From the NCBI GenBank assembly GCA_949361645.1, contig OX442426.1:4763327-4827326 (forward strand): DNA of 64,000 bases, written 5' to 3'. The position numbers were made by a program, and so were the translations under genes. Shown one piece after another: positions 35,501 to 46,301 of this stretch (position 1 is the stretch's first letter; each line of letters starts with the position of its first letter). The notes under the pieces are model-generated. The model had not been told where the DNA came from and did not search any database. It was given only the letters and a program-made list of their open reading frames with translations. The stretch is from Spongilla lacustris (taxonomy: Eukaryota; Porifera; Demospongiae; Spongillida; Spongillidae).

Positions 35501-38360
35501 CCATTAATGCTATGTAATTGTTCATTTTTACAATAAATATATTACAAGTAAATAAATGCATGCATAAATAATAAGAACTAAATATATCATACACATAAGC
35601 TAATGTGGTTAGTCCAGCCCAATCATCTGATTCAGCTGCCTCTTATGCAGAGATTTGTGGCTCTTAGTATAGCAGCACCATTCTATGTAGTCACATCAAT
35701 GCCATTTTTGCTATTGTTGTATTACTGTGGGCACAATTAGCTTTTGCATCTGCAACAAGCAATCATTCAGTTCAACAATCAGGTCACTACATCAGATGCA
35801 ATCACAGCAGAAGGAGTATCATCAACACCTGTTACTCAGCGTTCTCTGTCTAAGAAATTGGAATGCCACCTTTTAATTCTTTGTTAGGGGCTTCCTCTAT
35901 GGCAGACAGAGCTCGCCTATTATCTGTTTCCACTTCTCATGCTGCATCATGGTTGTCCTTGACTCCATCTCTGGCCTTGGGTTTGCACCTTGAACCTAAT
36001 GAGCTTCATGCCTCTATAAGGTGGTGGTTAGGGTTGGACACCTCTGGTGGACCCACTTGGCCACCACGCTACAACATGTTCTCATGGAGGTGATGTAGTG
36101 ACCCGACATAACCTGTTGCGGGATGTTGTGGCTAACCTTTTTTGTCAGGCTCACATGGGAGTCACAGTAGAGGCGGGCTATGGCTTTACACATGATAATA
36201 GCCGTTCACGCCCAGCAGATGTCCTGGTAACAAGATGGGAAAAGGGTTTGCCTGCAGCTTTGGATATAACAGTGACATCCCCACTTAATCCTGCCATCCT
36301 TGATGAGTCTTGTTCAACAGCTGGAGTAGCTGCAGTAGCCACAGAGTCCCGCAAACATGTTGCTAATGACCCTAAGTGCTTCGAGCTGGGGTGGACCTAT
36401 GTTCCATTGGCTGTAGAAACCTATGGGAATTGGGGGGTGGAGGCCCAAGTAACATTTTCCCGCCTAGCCTCTCTACTTGCTGCAAGCCACAGTGTGTCAA
36501 AATCAAAGGCAACAGCTGACATTTATGGTCGCTTAAACCTGACCCTGACCAGGTCTGTGGCCAGGGCTATCCTGGCCAGGGGTCTAAGGCCAAAATAGAT
36601 GTTACAGTGCTAGCACAGGTGCCCAGGACTGAGACAGCATTACCTCGCTGTACGGCTACAGCGAGGCATTGAAGTAGATATGGAAAGGACTTCACTTCCC
36701 CTGAAACCTTACGAACGCAACATTAGTAAAACATGAAACATTACAATAGTGTCCAAGAAGGGTCACTTTCAGCTAGTTGGATATTAAAGGAGCTATGGAT
36801 CATTGAGTTCATCATCATATAACTTTTAACTGGGTGAGAGGAAGAAAGGTGGCATTCTGAGGAGGTACAGAGTTTAGGGATGGCCAATGAGAGGAGATAG
36901 GCATCACAACAAGTTAGGTAATGGAGTCTCTCACGAAGGCACTTCACCAACTGTAATGGAATCACTATCTCCAATTGGTGAACCCAATAGTGTGGCATCA
37001 GCTGCATTAACCACACATATTCCAGATAGAGCAGACTTTATGGTAGTGATGAGATCTGAGTTAATACCTATCACTTCAGATTTCTGGGGATTGAGGTCTA
37101 GACCAACAGTTCCAGCTTCTTTCTTGATGACCTCACTATCATGAAGAATGTCTGACAGAGCCCCTCCCAGAGTGCCATTATGTACATAAAAAATGCACAA
37201 TTCAGACTTCAACAGGGAGGATCCCCTTGTTGGATCCCCTCTGATGACTGGATGATTTTGTCACTCCAAAACAAAGAGAGAATGGACAAAAGGATAAATA
37301 TAGGGAGGCAAGCGTTGCACAGCCTCCAGCATTTTATCCCTGCGAATAGAATTGAAACAATTTTTGAAGTCCAGTTCATTTCTGAAGGAAAAGCACTGAG
37401 ATCACTCTTGCTAAATAGTTCACACTTCGTTGTGTTGAGGAACAGAGATCCAAAGATTATCCTAATTATTATTATCATTTTAATTTTTATGCAAAGGGCC
37501 ATTTTTGGGGAAACTTTCACAATTAATATACATTATTATAAATAAACTTGGTGATAGCTAATGCAACAGCAATCCTTTCCAGGTGGCTCCCATCTTAATT
37601 TAATTAACTGCAGTGTGATTTAAGTGTTGTGTGTATTACATATTCTGTTCATGTAAACTTTTAATATATTAATCTTTAAAAAAAATTATTTTTTAACCGA
37701 CAGATTGCTGATTTTGGTCTGTCGCGTAATCTGGATGAAGAGAACTACTATTTCTCTCATGGAGGAATGATACCAGTAAAGTGGACAGCTCCCGAGGCTA
37801 TCAGCTATAAGAAGTACTCCACTGCCAGTGATGTGTGGAGCTTTGGGTGTGTGCTGTATGAGATATGGAGCCTTGGGTTCAAACCATTTGAAGGGCTAAG
37901 CAATGCTGAGGTATGGTATTGTGAATGTGTATGCATAATTGATAACTTAGTTTGCCTCACTTACAGGTTGTTGCTAAGGTAGATACTGGGTACAGGCTAC
38001 CACCACCTCCTGGGTGTCCTCTGCTGGTCTATCAGACCATGATCCACTGCTGGCAAGCTCCTCAATTAGATGCACATTTATTGATTTATCTAATAAATTT
38101 ACATGTACCTATAAGTATTCCACTGGCTACATATACATGTAATTGGACAACTATAAATTGTCTTTATCCTCAGGTCACCTAATGAACACTCCCGGCCCTC
38201 ATTCAGAGACATACACTTGTCCCTGTCCCAAAATCAAGAACATGTCCTTCAAATCCCTGAGGAAGCTGCTTCCACACATCCACAAGTAGCAGTACTGGGT
38301 GCTCCTCTAGAGGCTGGGGAGAAGATGTACATGGAACTTCAGAACAGTTACCTTAAATGA
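20897..38360 (+). CDS. RTK-A: EGF-containing receptor tyrosine kinase, 15 exons
   Basis: Cell-surface receptor kinase. Exons: 20897-20936, 21017-21676, 21730-21852, 21952-22077, 27034-27105, 28614-28763, 33510-33616, 33685-33744, 34086-34213, 34830-35046, 35102-35169, 35228-35381, 37704-37910, 37967-38052, 38174-38360; 2385 nt, all phases consistent. Order: signal peptide [13 protein letters not shown]; ectodomain with [12 protein letters not shown] and a (DVPRGGG)6 insert; calcium-type EGF starting [17 protein letters not shown] stalk; membrane helix [20 protein letters not shown]; tyrosine motifs VYSDN, VYEPV, SYEVP, NVYGI, ELYGQL; kinase. Kinase landmarks: [40 protein letters not shown] activation loop, [27 protein letters not shown]. 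All catalytic residues are present. The activation segment is closest to Eph/Src types. C terminus [10 protein letters not shown]. Introns of 50-80 nt occur beside introns over 4 kb filled with transposons. Penultimate intron begins with GC. Ligand unknown. Confidence 0.88.
21400..21528 (+). repeat. Coding 21-bp minisatellite in RTK-A ectodomain
   Basis: Six in-frame units encoding DVPRGGG, one with an extra glycine. Unit B has only SGRGRLG at this point, so the array expanded in one copy after duplication or was lost from the other. Confidence 0.95.
22169..22273. mobile_element. Short hairpin insertion in RTK-A intron 4
   Basis: Arms GTTCTGCACGGATGCGTA and TACGCATCCGTGCGGAAC flank three GTTA(T/C)GTAACCGGCC-like boxes. 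Absent from the matching place in unit B (about 55,350). Probably a small MITE. Confidence 0.65.
23037..23160 (+). pseudogene. Tail of another LINE RT protein
   Basis: One frame reads [16 protein letters not shown] then [16 protein letters not shown]. The PIAIETSG block is typical of the C terminus of some animal LINE RT proteins. Very short relic. Confidence 0.45.
23660..23780. repeat. Imperfect GGACCATCCATGG-type repeats
   Basis: Five to six copies of (T)GGACCATCCATGG / CCATGAATGGTCC boxes within 120 bp, unit A only. Confidence 0.6.
25490..25860 (+). pseudogene. Nested endonuclease-domain fragment of R2-like element
   Basis: Reads [46 protein letters not shown], then a C terminus with [12 protein letters not shown]. 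Matches [35 protein letters not shown] and YGRLSLTLMR of the full element, but it is a clearly different subfamily. It interrupts the gypsy integrase core. Confidence 0.8.
25909..25980. repeat. 16-bp perfect inverted repeat
   Basis: AACATGTGCATTGATA at 25,909-25,924 and TATCAATGCACATGTT at 25,965-25,980, inside the DNA that interrupts the integrase. Confidence 0.8.
26245..26350 (+). pseudogene. Integrase zinc-binding (H2C2) fragment, inverted relative to the core
   Basis: The plus strand reads [19 protein letters not shown] then [16 protein letters not shown], the HH part of a retroviral-type integrase zinc-binding domain. It abuts the minus-strand core at about 26,240, so the element was broken by an inversion or by two insertions. 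Confidence 0.6.
27390..27835 (+). pseudogene. Decayed endonuclease-domain fragment of R2-like element
   Basis: Broken frames read [43 protein letters not shown]. They match [41 protein letters not shown]. The final 90 bp are the reverse complement of the tail at 7,725-7,830. Confidence 0.75.
28225..28400 (+). pseudogene. 3' end fragment of R2-like element shared by both units
   Basis: Contains GCTTGGCTGGTCACCGTGTA, ATAGCAGTGGAGACTTATGG, TTATCACGCCTTGC and the tail GAAGATCCATAGAACTT, as at 60,890-61,112 and 61,393-61,565. Present at the same place in both units, so this insertion predates the duplication. Confidence 0.75.
29522..31020. mobile_element. Foldback-like element nested in the long-TIR element
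   Basis: Left end: a 27-nt G run, GGGCTGTCATGGCAAAAATT, then repeated TTATCCTAGGATAA boxes about 35 bp apart. Right end, reading inward on the other strand: a G-rich run, CCCTGTCACGAAAAATTC and TTATCCTAGAATAA. Looks like a diverged long inverted repeat made of short palindromic units. Other G-rich runs lie at 29,976-29,991 and 30,250-30,267. Confidence 0.55.
30528..30602. repeat. Hairpin repeat GGCGTAGCCCGACC
   Basis: AGGCGTAGCCCGACC and CGGGCTATACGCCC around CGCCAATACGCGAAG. A second copy lies at 41,833-41,888. Confidence 0.6.
31165..31314. repeat. Imperfect inverted repeat, 150 bp
   Basis: TGTTTAAACGAGCGTATCTT ... AAGATGCGCTAGTTTAAACA, arms of about 40 bp with a few mismatches. Possibly a tiny foldback element. 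Confidence 0.6.
32180..32778. mobile_element. Harbinger-like MITE with TTA target duplication
   Basis: Terminal inverted repeats GGCCACTACAATAAGATTCC and GGAATCTTATTGGAGTGGCC (about 34 bp), flanked by TTA at 32,177-32,179 and 32,779-32,781. The opposite arm of the host element (near 29,310) shows the uninterrupted sequence CTATTAAAACAGACG, i.e. the empty site. A 3-bp TTA duplication is typical of PIF/Harbinger. No transposase. Confidence 0.85.
35780..36720 (+). pseudogene. 5'-truncated R2-like element in RTK-A kinase intron
   Basis: Encodes [38 protein letters not shown], then after a frameshift [64 protein letters not shown] and a stop at 36,598. The CxxC of the zinc knuckle is deleted. It lies between the HRDLAARN exon and the DFG exon of RTK-A, same strand, inside the intron. 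Subfamily differs from the complete copy. Confidence 0.85.
36741..37410 (-). pseudogene. Dead RT fragment of a second LINE family
   Basis: Minus strand reads [20 protein letters not shown], then [52 protein letters not shown] and, in another frame, [17 protein letters not shown] and AIPKLCTSS. Relatives carry YLDDGTLGG; here the catalytic aspartates have become HN, and sequence between GDPP and ELCIF is deleted. Also inside the RTK-A intron, tail to tail with the preceding relic. Confidence 0.75.
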
Positions 38361-38823
38361 TTGTACTATAACCAACACTGTGTACTATAGTCCTACTTAT
38401 AGCTTGCATGTAACATTGCTTTATTTTTATTTGCGTGCACTACTACATTTTAGTTGAACTGAACTCTCATAGTCATGGTACATGTTTAATTCAATACACA
38501 CAATGCTTCATTTCAAGCATTTCTTCATTTATAGCCACACTCTAAATTAATCTGTTTAAGTTTTAAGCAATATAATCGTTTGTGCTGAAACAGTGGCATG
38601 AATTATGCAGTATGGTACATGTAAGTGACACATGGATGATGGGACATCATTATTGTAATGTACCTTTAAACATATAGTTTAAATGTCTACACCTTACACT
38701 TGGTTAACTACACTATTCTTTTTAAATACATGTACACTGACTGAGTTTGCAATAATAACTTAAGATCATAGCATATACCATCCTAAATATTTACAGGTCT
38801 TAATTTGATAAGACAATACAATG

Positions 38824-38829
38824 GACACA

Positions 38830-38880
<51 letters not shown>
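38824..38880. repeat. (CA)n microsatellite
   Basis: About 28 units, 460 bp after the RTK-A stop codon. The region 38,361-39,740 otherwise holds AT-rich DNA and one unrecognised open stretch (38,894-39,247). Confidence 0.9.
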
Positions 38881-38881
<1 letters not shown>

Positions 38882-39739
38882 CACTCACACACAATGCAAA
38901 GTCACGGGGAGGTTGCAGATCAAGCCAAGGGGCTCAGGATTTTTGCTGCATCAGAACCATGCTTAGGTGGCAATGCAATACGCTTAATTTCATTTCAAGT
39001 TTTGTGTAATTGGAGGAGTAGGTGTGGAAGGCCTGGCACCAGTCAATCTCGAGAATGTTTTATTGCCAGTGACATGGTTCCAAAGTTAACTTCATGTGCC
39101 TCCACTGCAAGTGGGATACAAATCCAACACCTTTCGAGACAACCCAGAGCATTGTTTCCTGTTTCGCCTGTGCTCCACTACTGTTTCATTCCATTGAAAC
39201 GTGTGTCAAAAAGACCGACGCCCAGTAATTTTGAAATGAAATCGTAAGCCTAGCAACAAAATGGCCACGTCCAAGCAACGTTGGAATGTGCACTATTCCT
39301 CTTAAATACAACAAAGGATAGTAACGGCCGTGCAATTTTGTAAGTTCCTAGCCTGTCCTCTACCTGATTCAGCAGTGTTATGATTCTAACTTGTGCCGCT
39401 CGATCGCCACGCGAGGAAAGGCAGGCGCATGTCTTGCCGTAGTTGTCTCACGAATTTGCTTATGCCCAAACTCCTGAAGTTTTGGTGCCTAAACTGAGAT
39501 CAGTACCTTATTGTGGATAGGATGAGCTTTCTATTTTTGGTTTATTCGAGCTGGCTCTAATATACGTTTTAAAACAAACTGTATGTGTGCGCGTCCTAGC
39601 AACTAGGTAACCGTGATGCATTTGGTCAATGCATTTTAAAGGAAAACCTTAGTTTAAATCATAAGTTATTCAGATTTTGGGATAAGTCAATCATTGGTGA
39701 GAGTATTACCTGTGCAGTAGATAGGTTTATACATGCAAG

Positions 39740-40450
39740 GTCTTAATTGTACAAGGACACACTATTTCCACCAGGAATAGGTATGGGCAAAGCCTTGAAG
39801 TAGTGTAAGCACCTGTGTACTGCTGGACATGTATAACCTCACATATCTATGCATGGTGTCTTTCACTACAGCCATGCCTTCACCTTACATTTATAAAATG
39901 ACCACAAGATGGCTGACTATCGTACACCAGGAAGGGGTGTGGTCAAAACCAGTGATACCCTGACATAGAGTAAGCAACCTGTGTACTGCTGGTGTATAGA
40001 CTCACATGTCTATGCATGTTGTTTATAACTACAGCCATGCCTTCACCTTACATTTATAAAATGACTTCAAGATGGCTGAGTATCTTACACCAGGAAGGGG
40101 TGGGATCAAAACTAGTGTACCCTGAAGTACAATAAACACATCTGGGGCCAGGATAGGGCAAGGGGGCGCCATTTGACAGCCGCAAACACACTGCCCGCTT
40201 TTGGCTGATTCGACCAGTTGGGGGGGGGGGGGGGAGTTGCTGTTTGCTTTCAGCCAATTCAGCCAGTGGGGGGGGGGGGGGGGGGGCATGGTCCCCCCTG
40301 CCCCCCCCCCCCCCCCCCCCCCCCCTGGTGACGCCCATGACATTTATAAAATGACCACAAGATGGAGTGTGGTCAAAAACCAGTGATACCCTGAAGTGGA
40401 GTAAGCACACCTTTCTTAGCTGGCACTACACTGCCCATTGTTGTGCTGCC
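39740..40450. repeat. 166-bp tandem repeat, about 2.5 units, interrupted
   Basis: CACCTTACATTTATAAAATG, ACACCAGGAAGGGGTG and CCTGTGTACTGCTGG recur with a period of 166 bp (for example 39,811 and 39,977). The last unit is split by about 200 bp (40,139-40,339) rich in homopolymeric G and C. Confidence 0.75.
40139..40339. mobile_element. G/C-homopolymer-bearing insertion
   Basis: Two G runs of about 16-18 nt follow CAGTTGG / CAGTGG, then a C run of about 24 nt, ending CTGGTGACGCCCATGAC. Interrupts a tandem repeat unit, so it was inserted. Family unknown. Confidence 0.5.
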
Positions 40451-41880
40451 CTGATATCACCATTGCAGGAACCACAGTGCAAAAGGATGTCCTGCATGCA
40501 GGAGCTAGGCACACATTCCACGGTCAGTACAGTGTGGCAACATACTACCTTTGTGCCAGGCAGTCTGTACATGCAACAACCTGGCAAGGTAGCTGAACTG
40601 GCCTATCATGGCAGATGAAACATTTCAGCTTCTCCAGTGCAGAGGTGTAGCTAGTTGTGCCTCCTTTGTTATGTCATCATCGTATGCATGGTGCAACACA
40701 TTCTATATGTTCCACTGAAAAGCTGTGTTTACACTTAATGGGTGACACCTAGATATGAACACAAATGTTTATTACTTATTTTTTTTTTTGATATGAGCAG
40801 ATATCAGCATCCTTACTTTCCACTCACCGCTTGGTAAGTGGGCATCCCAGGAATTTAGTACGATGATACTGTTGATTCATGCACGCAGTGTACGTTGCAT
40901 CGCATCATAGCAATTCTTGCAAAACATTTGTGGGTGGATCTGCACATCGTCCTTTAAAACGTCTATCAGTTTAATAGTCCAAAGCTCTAATTCAGTTCAG
41001 CTGCGAATTTGAAACAATGGTGTGATAATGGCCATCCATGGACAGACCCGGGAATATTTTTTCGAGCTATAATCTCCATAGGCTTCTGTATAAAGTCATG
41101 GAATATTCATACTTTTCGGGATCATTAAACTATGAAGATTTTATTAGAGCCAGTCTGAAACCTACCCGAACGTACAGTACAAGGCTCCAACTGAATGTAC
41201 CGTTTTGCAGAATCCATCCAAAAACTTCGGTTCACGAGAACAACGATAACAAAGAGGGGGAGTATCCGCATTGATTGCGCGTGAGCGTATTAAAAATTAC
41301 TTCCCTATCAGCGTAAACAATTTTACCTGCTATTGTCTTAGGTATGGTTCTGTGTAGAAGTGATATGTACACATGACTAGGCCCTGTTGTATAACTAATT
41401 TGTGTCCTGGTTGTTAAAAAATGACTCCGAACTGTGTATTGAGATAATGAGCTTATTGACGCCATTATTCCGGTACATAAGGGCAATGTTCTAATTATAC
41501 CCTTTTTGACACACGTAGAACAGTAGTGGCTCTTGACCGTCAAATGCTACAGACCAAAACAGTGACCACTTTGGCATCAAAATGTCAGAAGGACATGACC
41601 TCATTGACCTGTAATAGTTTGGACCATAGATATTTGATACAAATATCTATGTTTGGACCAATGCCACAACCTTGCAGCTCCAAAAGAGGGCACAGTGGCA
41701 ATACAATCATGTATACATCCCCAGCATTTTATAACAACAAGTTTGGTCTAGCTGGCTAGCTAATAAAAAAGGGGACTGCAACCACCATTTAAGACGAATA
41801 TGAGTTTCGTCATGCTCAAGTGCTAAACCTAGTTGGGCGTAGCCCGACCATCGCGCCGCCAATACGCGAAGGTCGGGCTT
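40450..41880. other. Spacer, nothing recognised
   Basis: Only short unconvincing open frames. A hairpin repeat lies at its right end (41,833-41,888). Confidence 0.5.
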
Positions 41881-41888
41881 CGCCAAAC
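41833..41888. repeat. Hairpin repeat, second copy
   Basis: GGGCGTAGCCCGACC and GGTCGGGCTTCGCC around GCCGCCAATACGCGAA; same family as 30,528-30,602. Confidence 0.65.
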
Positions 41889-42130
41889 TATGCTGAAGAC
41901 AACGTAGGATAGAATGATAGAAGTTCACAAGCTGATAACCATCTTTTGCTCAAAGAAAGATGCACAAAGGTTCTCATTGCCAGTAGGGGCACCCAGGATG
42001 TCATAATTGAGTGCGATCTGATGGGGAATGGATCGCAGGTCCCAACTAGCTGGCACTTGGATGCATATGAATTCAAAAGTTGACTCTTAGTAGTAATAAA
42101 GGTCCATGCCGTAACGGTGTGCATTATGGG
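41885..42130 (-). pseudogene. Decayed RT fragment of R2-like element
   Basis: Minus strand reads LRSIPHQIALNYDILGAPTG then NENLCASFFEQK, matching the FEILGAPIGD and FCAKFFAHKR block just after the RT domain of the complete element. Upstream frames are broken. Confidence 0.6.
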
Positions 42131-43256
42131 CAGTATCTGCCGGGGAAGTGATTAAAAAAAAAACAATGCAGATCTACCTTCATGTACATGTAGCTTATGC
42201 AATGTACAGTTAATTTGCCTGATCACATTCAGGGATGTAAGCCCAAGTTCATTTCTAGATCTGTGTGAAGTGTTCCACATCACATATTAACAATAGCATG
42301 CACAAATGCTCAAAACACCGATCAGAGAGGCATGCAGAAAAGGAGTTTTGGAGTTTATTAAATCTTACTCTAATGTCAGATCCCAGAAGAAGATAATGGA
42401 GAAGGGTCCCCCACAATTTGTCGTAGGAGGCCAAGTTGGATATCACAAGAGCTCAATGACTTGATGGATGATCTCGACAGAAGAGTACGTGGATAGTTCA
42501 TCGAAGCTAGCAAGGAATCGAAGCAGCGTGTTTTGGGCTCTCCGGTGTCACTGCCTACTCCTGATGGGCTTCTGCCGTGGATGGTGGACGTGCATACTGA
42601 ATAGACGTTTTCATTTGTGCTTAAATTGTTTTCAGTTATACAATGTACGTGTGTAAAAACAAAAATTCCTGGCGAATGCGAATTAAGTGAACGAAAAAAA
42701 GCGGCATGCATTTTCATATAAAAGTCCGGACGAAATAAAGTAATATCAGCGGCAGCGAAACATTTCCCTTGCGATGTCATGTACAAATGAAGGTATTTAC
42801 CCTTTGCTAATTTTCCACGATGGATTATTCCCTTAGCAACTAATAGTTAAAGTGTTTTATACCATTAATTACCACAACTGATTCCTGGACCAGATATGAT
42901 AGCATGTACATGTAGCTATGTTTTTGTAATTTTTAAATTTGTTGCTAGTTTAATTTAATTATATGCAGTCTTAAAGGTTTGTTTGTATGATTACATTGTC
43001 AATCTAGTGTACTAGAGCGTACTAAGACTAAGTTGCTAACTGCCTTTAGGCATATTTGCTGTATGCACTCACACTGAATTCAATACTTTATATACATGTG
43101 TATGTAATAAAAACTCTGGTGTGGTGTTACATGTACTGGGTAAACTTTGTTTTCGTACGAAGGCAGCGTTCACAGGATGATACTCATTCTTAACGTAATA
43201 TAATACGTAAGTTTCCTCGACCCCAGTTCTACATATATCGTACGACTATTAAAGTA
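42131..43256. other. Spacer with unrecognised minus-strand open stretches
   Basis: Between 42,376 and 42,786 the minus strand is open for 136 codons (including LSRSSIKSLSSCDIQLGLLR). No family recognised and no start or splice evidence; possibly more retroelement DNA. Confidence 0.3.
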
Positions 43257-43264
43257 CGTCTGGC

Positions 43265-44247
43265 CAGTGCTGCCGCGATATGGTCTTTAGCCGATATCGC
43301 CTATATCGCGATATATCGCGATATGAGTAAAATATCGCGATATAGTATCGCGATATTTTTAAGTATATTCATCGAGCAATTATTTATCAATAACCACTCA
43401 ATTTTCATGCAAGTTGAGGCTGCGTTGTTGTGGTGGCGACACAAGAACAAATACATAAAATGCTATATGGCGCGGGAGGGGGGAGGCCGGCCCGGGGGGT
43501 GGGGGGTGGGGAGGCAGTGTTACCAAAATGGTATAAGGATTAAGTATCTAGCTATCTAAGCCTCGACTGTACCTTTAGAAAGGGCTTGCTCCACGGCATG
43601 AGTTATACACCAGAAAAGAAATCATGCATGAAGTCACTCACTCGACGGACCGGCTGGATAAATACATTTTTTTGTGGCACAAAAGTCGCACAATATCACA
43701 TGCAGGAAAAGAATTTAAAAGACGATTAAATCACTGCGTGATTGAACATTAATTATATGCTTTCTGACCACATAATGATTCCAAAATGATTTTATGGCCC
43801 CATGCATTCATCTTCCTCATCGAAAAAAAAGATTCGTTTTTAGCCGTAAACGATATTATCTCCATAACCGTGAACTCTTCCGTGACAATATTTCAGGAAA
43901 TAATACATGTCAGCATAACATGGTGAAAAAGAGGAGCGTCCGCGGTTACACGTTTAAATACTTACACCCAGCTACACGGTCACGGGCGGCTGAATTTCAA
44001 TGGGGGCGGATAATTTACAGTATATATGTGTACGCAGCACCGCAGCTGAATTGGAATGTATGTGCATGCATGGCCCAACACTAGTTGCACCTGCTGAATG
44101 ACTTTTCGTATATTTCCGTCTTTCTCCGTCTATTCTTCCGTCTATCTCCGTATATCCATGTACGTTTGTATCGCGATATATCGCATATCGCGATATACAA
44201 AAAATATCGCGATGTATCGCATATCGCGATATATCGCGGTAGCCCTG
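43265..44247. mobile_element. Non-autonomous hAT element with perfect 8-bp target duplication
   Basis: Ends CAGTGCTGCCGCGATAT and ATATCGCGGTAGCCCTG are inverted repeats of the hAT type. CGTCTGGC is duplicated at 43,257-43,264 and 44,248-44,255. Both subterminal regions are arrays of TATCGCGATA palindromes. Length 983 bp; no transposase frame. The flanks carry the dispersed repeat also seen at 13,485-13,640. Confidence 0.92.
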
Positions 44248-44255
44248 CGTCTGGC

Positions 44256-45450
44256 TTGCGAGACTAGGAGATCGACGACAAGATTCAAAGCCCCTAAGGT
44301 AGGCTGTATTTTTAATATACACATGGGACAGTTTCCGACAAAATGAGCCCTCGTATAAATATATAAAATGTTATAAAATACCTTTACGTTTAAATAACTC
44401 TAACTTCCCAACGGTTTAAGCTATCGACATCCTATTTTAACGTCTGACCTTTGTTACGTAACCAATAATGCTAAAGATAATTTTAATGGCTGCACCCGTA
44501 ACATTGCTGCATGCACGAAAATCATATGAACTTCGCGAAATCGATCCCAACTCTATTCCACTTAGTATGAGCACTAGATATGGATCGGACTCGGGCCTAT
44601 GAGTATGCCCATTACTTCAAAATGGCGGACAGAAGGGGTCTCACTTTTTTGACGATGTTTTCCACCGCAAAGTGTAAGGTAACCGCTGCAAACAACACGT
44701 TACCTGTGTTGAAGGATGGTTTTACTTATAATTATTGTACACCGAATTTCCACGGTTGGATACGAGCGGTTCAAAAGATATGATCTGACCTTGTCAAAAG
44801 TAATTCCTGTCAATGCGATGCCAAACAGGGACTTTTTCTAGGAAAGAAATGGTAGTCCTACAAAAGTTTGAAAAAGGTACATGTAAGCGCTCTCGCGTTG
44901 GGGGCGGAGGGGGGGGGGTTCTAATAGGGATTCGACGGTATACATGTACAGCAAAAGCTACTGGAGCAAAATATGAACAAGTTCTAAACTATTTTATCGT
45001 TTTGAGTCCTGTCAGATACAGGATGCTTAAATATACGTCATTTGCAAACACAACCACCGATATATACAATGTAGCCTCGATACATTTTGACCACTGAAGC
45101 GAGAATGTCAATGAATTCTGAAGCTATTGGTGTGATTTTCATTTCTTAGAAGTGTTCCTATCTCGAGTTATGCGTGGTCAAGAAGAACGAGAAATACGGT
45201 AGGACTGGGTACGAGCTTAAACAAGTGTTTTGTTCTCCACAACCACGCGGTTTTATGACATCAAACAAACACGAAACTGCTCGTTTTTGACTGCTTGTGC
45301 GACGATGACAAAGAGCTAAGCGATCCAATTGATAGGAATCCCGTTAGAAGCGGGTCCCGTTTTTTAATGACATTCATAATCGGGGTCAAATCCTATATGA
45401 GAGTTACTAACGTAACTCTCGATACATGTACATGTACCTATCCAGTTCAA
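44256..45450. other. Spacer left of unit B, nothing recognised
   Basis: Includes AATCCTATATGAGAGTTACT near 45,388, also found near 1,336. Short open frames only. Confidence 0.5.
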
Positions 45451-45498
45451 ACATAACAGTGCATGTTCCCAGCCTAATACCCTCTCATGCACTCCCAC

Positions 45499-45651
45499 CT
45501 CTTCATGAACATAACACCTTTTTGAAACTGGTCGTATTTCAGTTTGAGACGTTCCTCCATACCATAGTTCACCACAAAGGCAACAAGGCCAGTGCAACAT
45601 CCAATAACCCCGCCAGAAGCCACCTCATAAATGTTATGTGATCATATAAGT
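45499..45651 (-). pseudogene. Inverted relic of a ClC-6/7 exon, unit B
   Basis: Keeps a good acceptor (TTCTTTCAG) and a donor (GAG|GTGGGA), but a one-base deletion in the LLVGV region shifts the frame. Readable parts: FMRWLL, then in the next frame TGLVAFVVNYGMEERLKLKY. The twin at 11,764-11,900 keeps the frame but lost the acceptor. Confidence 0.65.
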
Positions 45652-45755
45652 CTGAAAGAACACACACAAATCATTAAGGCATATGCAGGCAATACCAAAC
45701 TCATGAACACACCACACAGTACCTGTATGGTATATGTACGTGTACAGTGTACACC

Positions 45756-45904
<149 letters not shown>

Positions 45905-46301
45905 AACACACAACAACTATATACTTCTTTACCATCTACCTTAGTATTATTTGGCTCGATACTGTCAGGATTAGATATTATTCAATGAATGCGTGCATCA
46001 TATTGTTGACTTCAGTGTTACAAAGTTGTCTGAACTCGATCATAAAGTCATGCCAGATGGCCCTATAATATTGAGGATACTAATTAAGACATATTTGGCA
46101 CCCCAACACGGTTGTTCGGAGTTGGAAACTAGGTTGCGTATTAAGAACATACGGTACGGGCTCTTAACACAACTTTTAATGAGCTCATTATCGCAGTCGT
46201 TATACCGTACCTTTTCAGAGGTCTATTTCTTACTGTATTAACACTCTTATTAAAAACCAAATATATAGTTTCCACATCTTCTAACATTCCTCTTCTAAAA
46301 T

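Noticed and set aside
35382..37703. Assigning the retroelement open frame at 36,047-36,598 to the RTK-A protein
   Set aside because: It lies in the intron between the HRDLAARN and DFG exons, is a separate LINE endonuclease relic, and the kinase exons join in phase without it.
40029..40410. Pro/Gly-rich frames at the poly-G/poly-C tracts
   Set aside because: Homopolymer translations inside an insertion that splits a tandem repeat.
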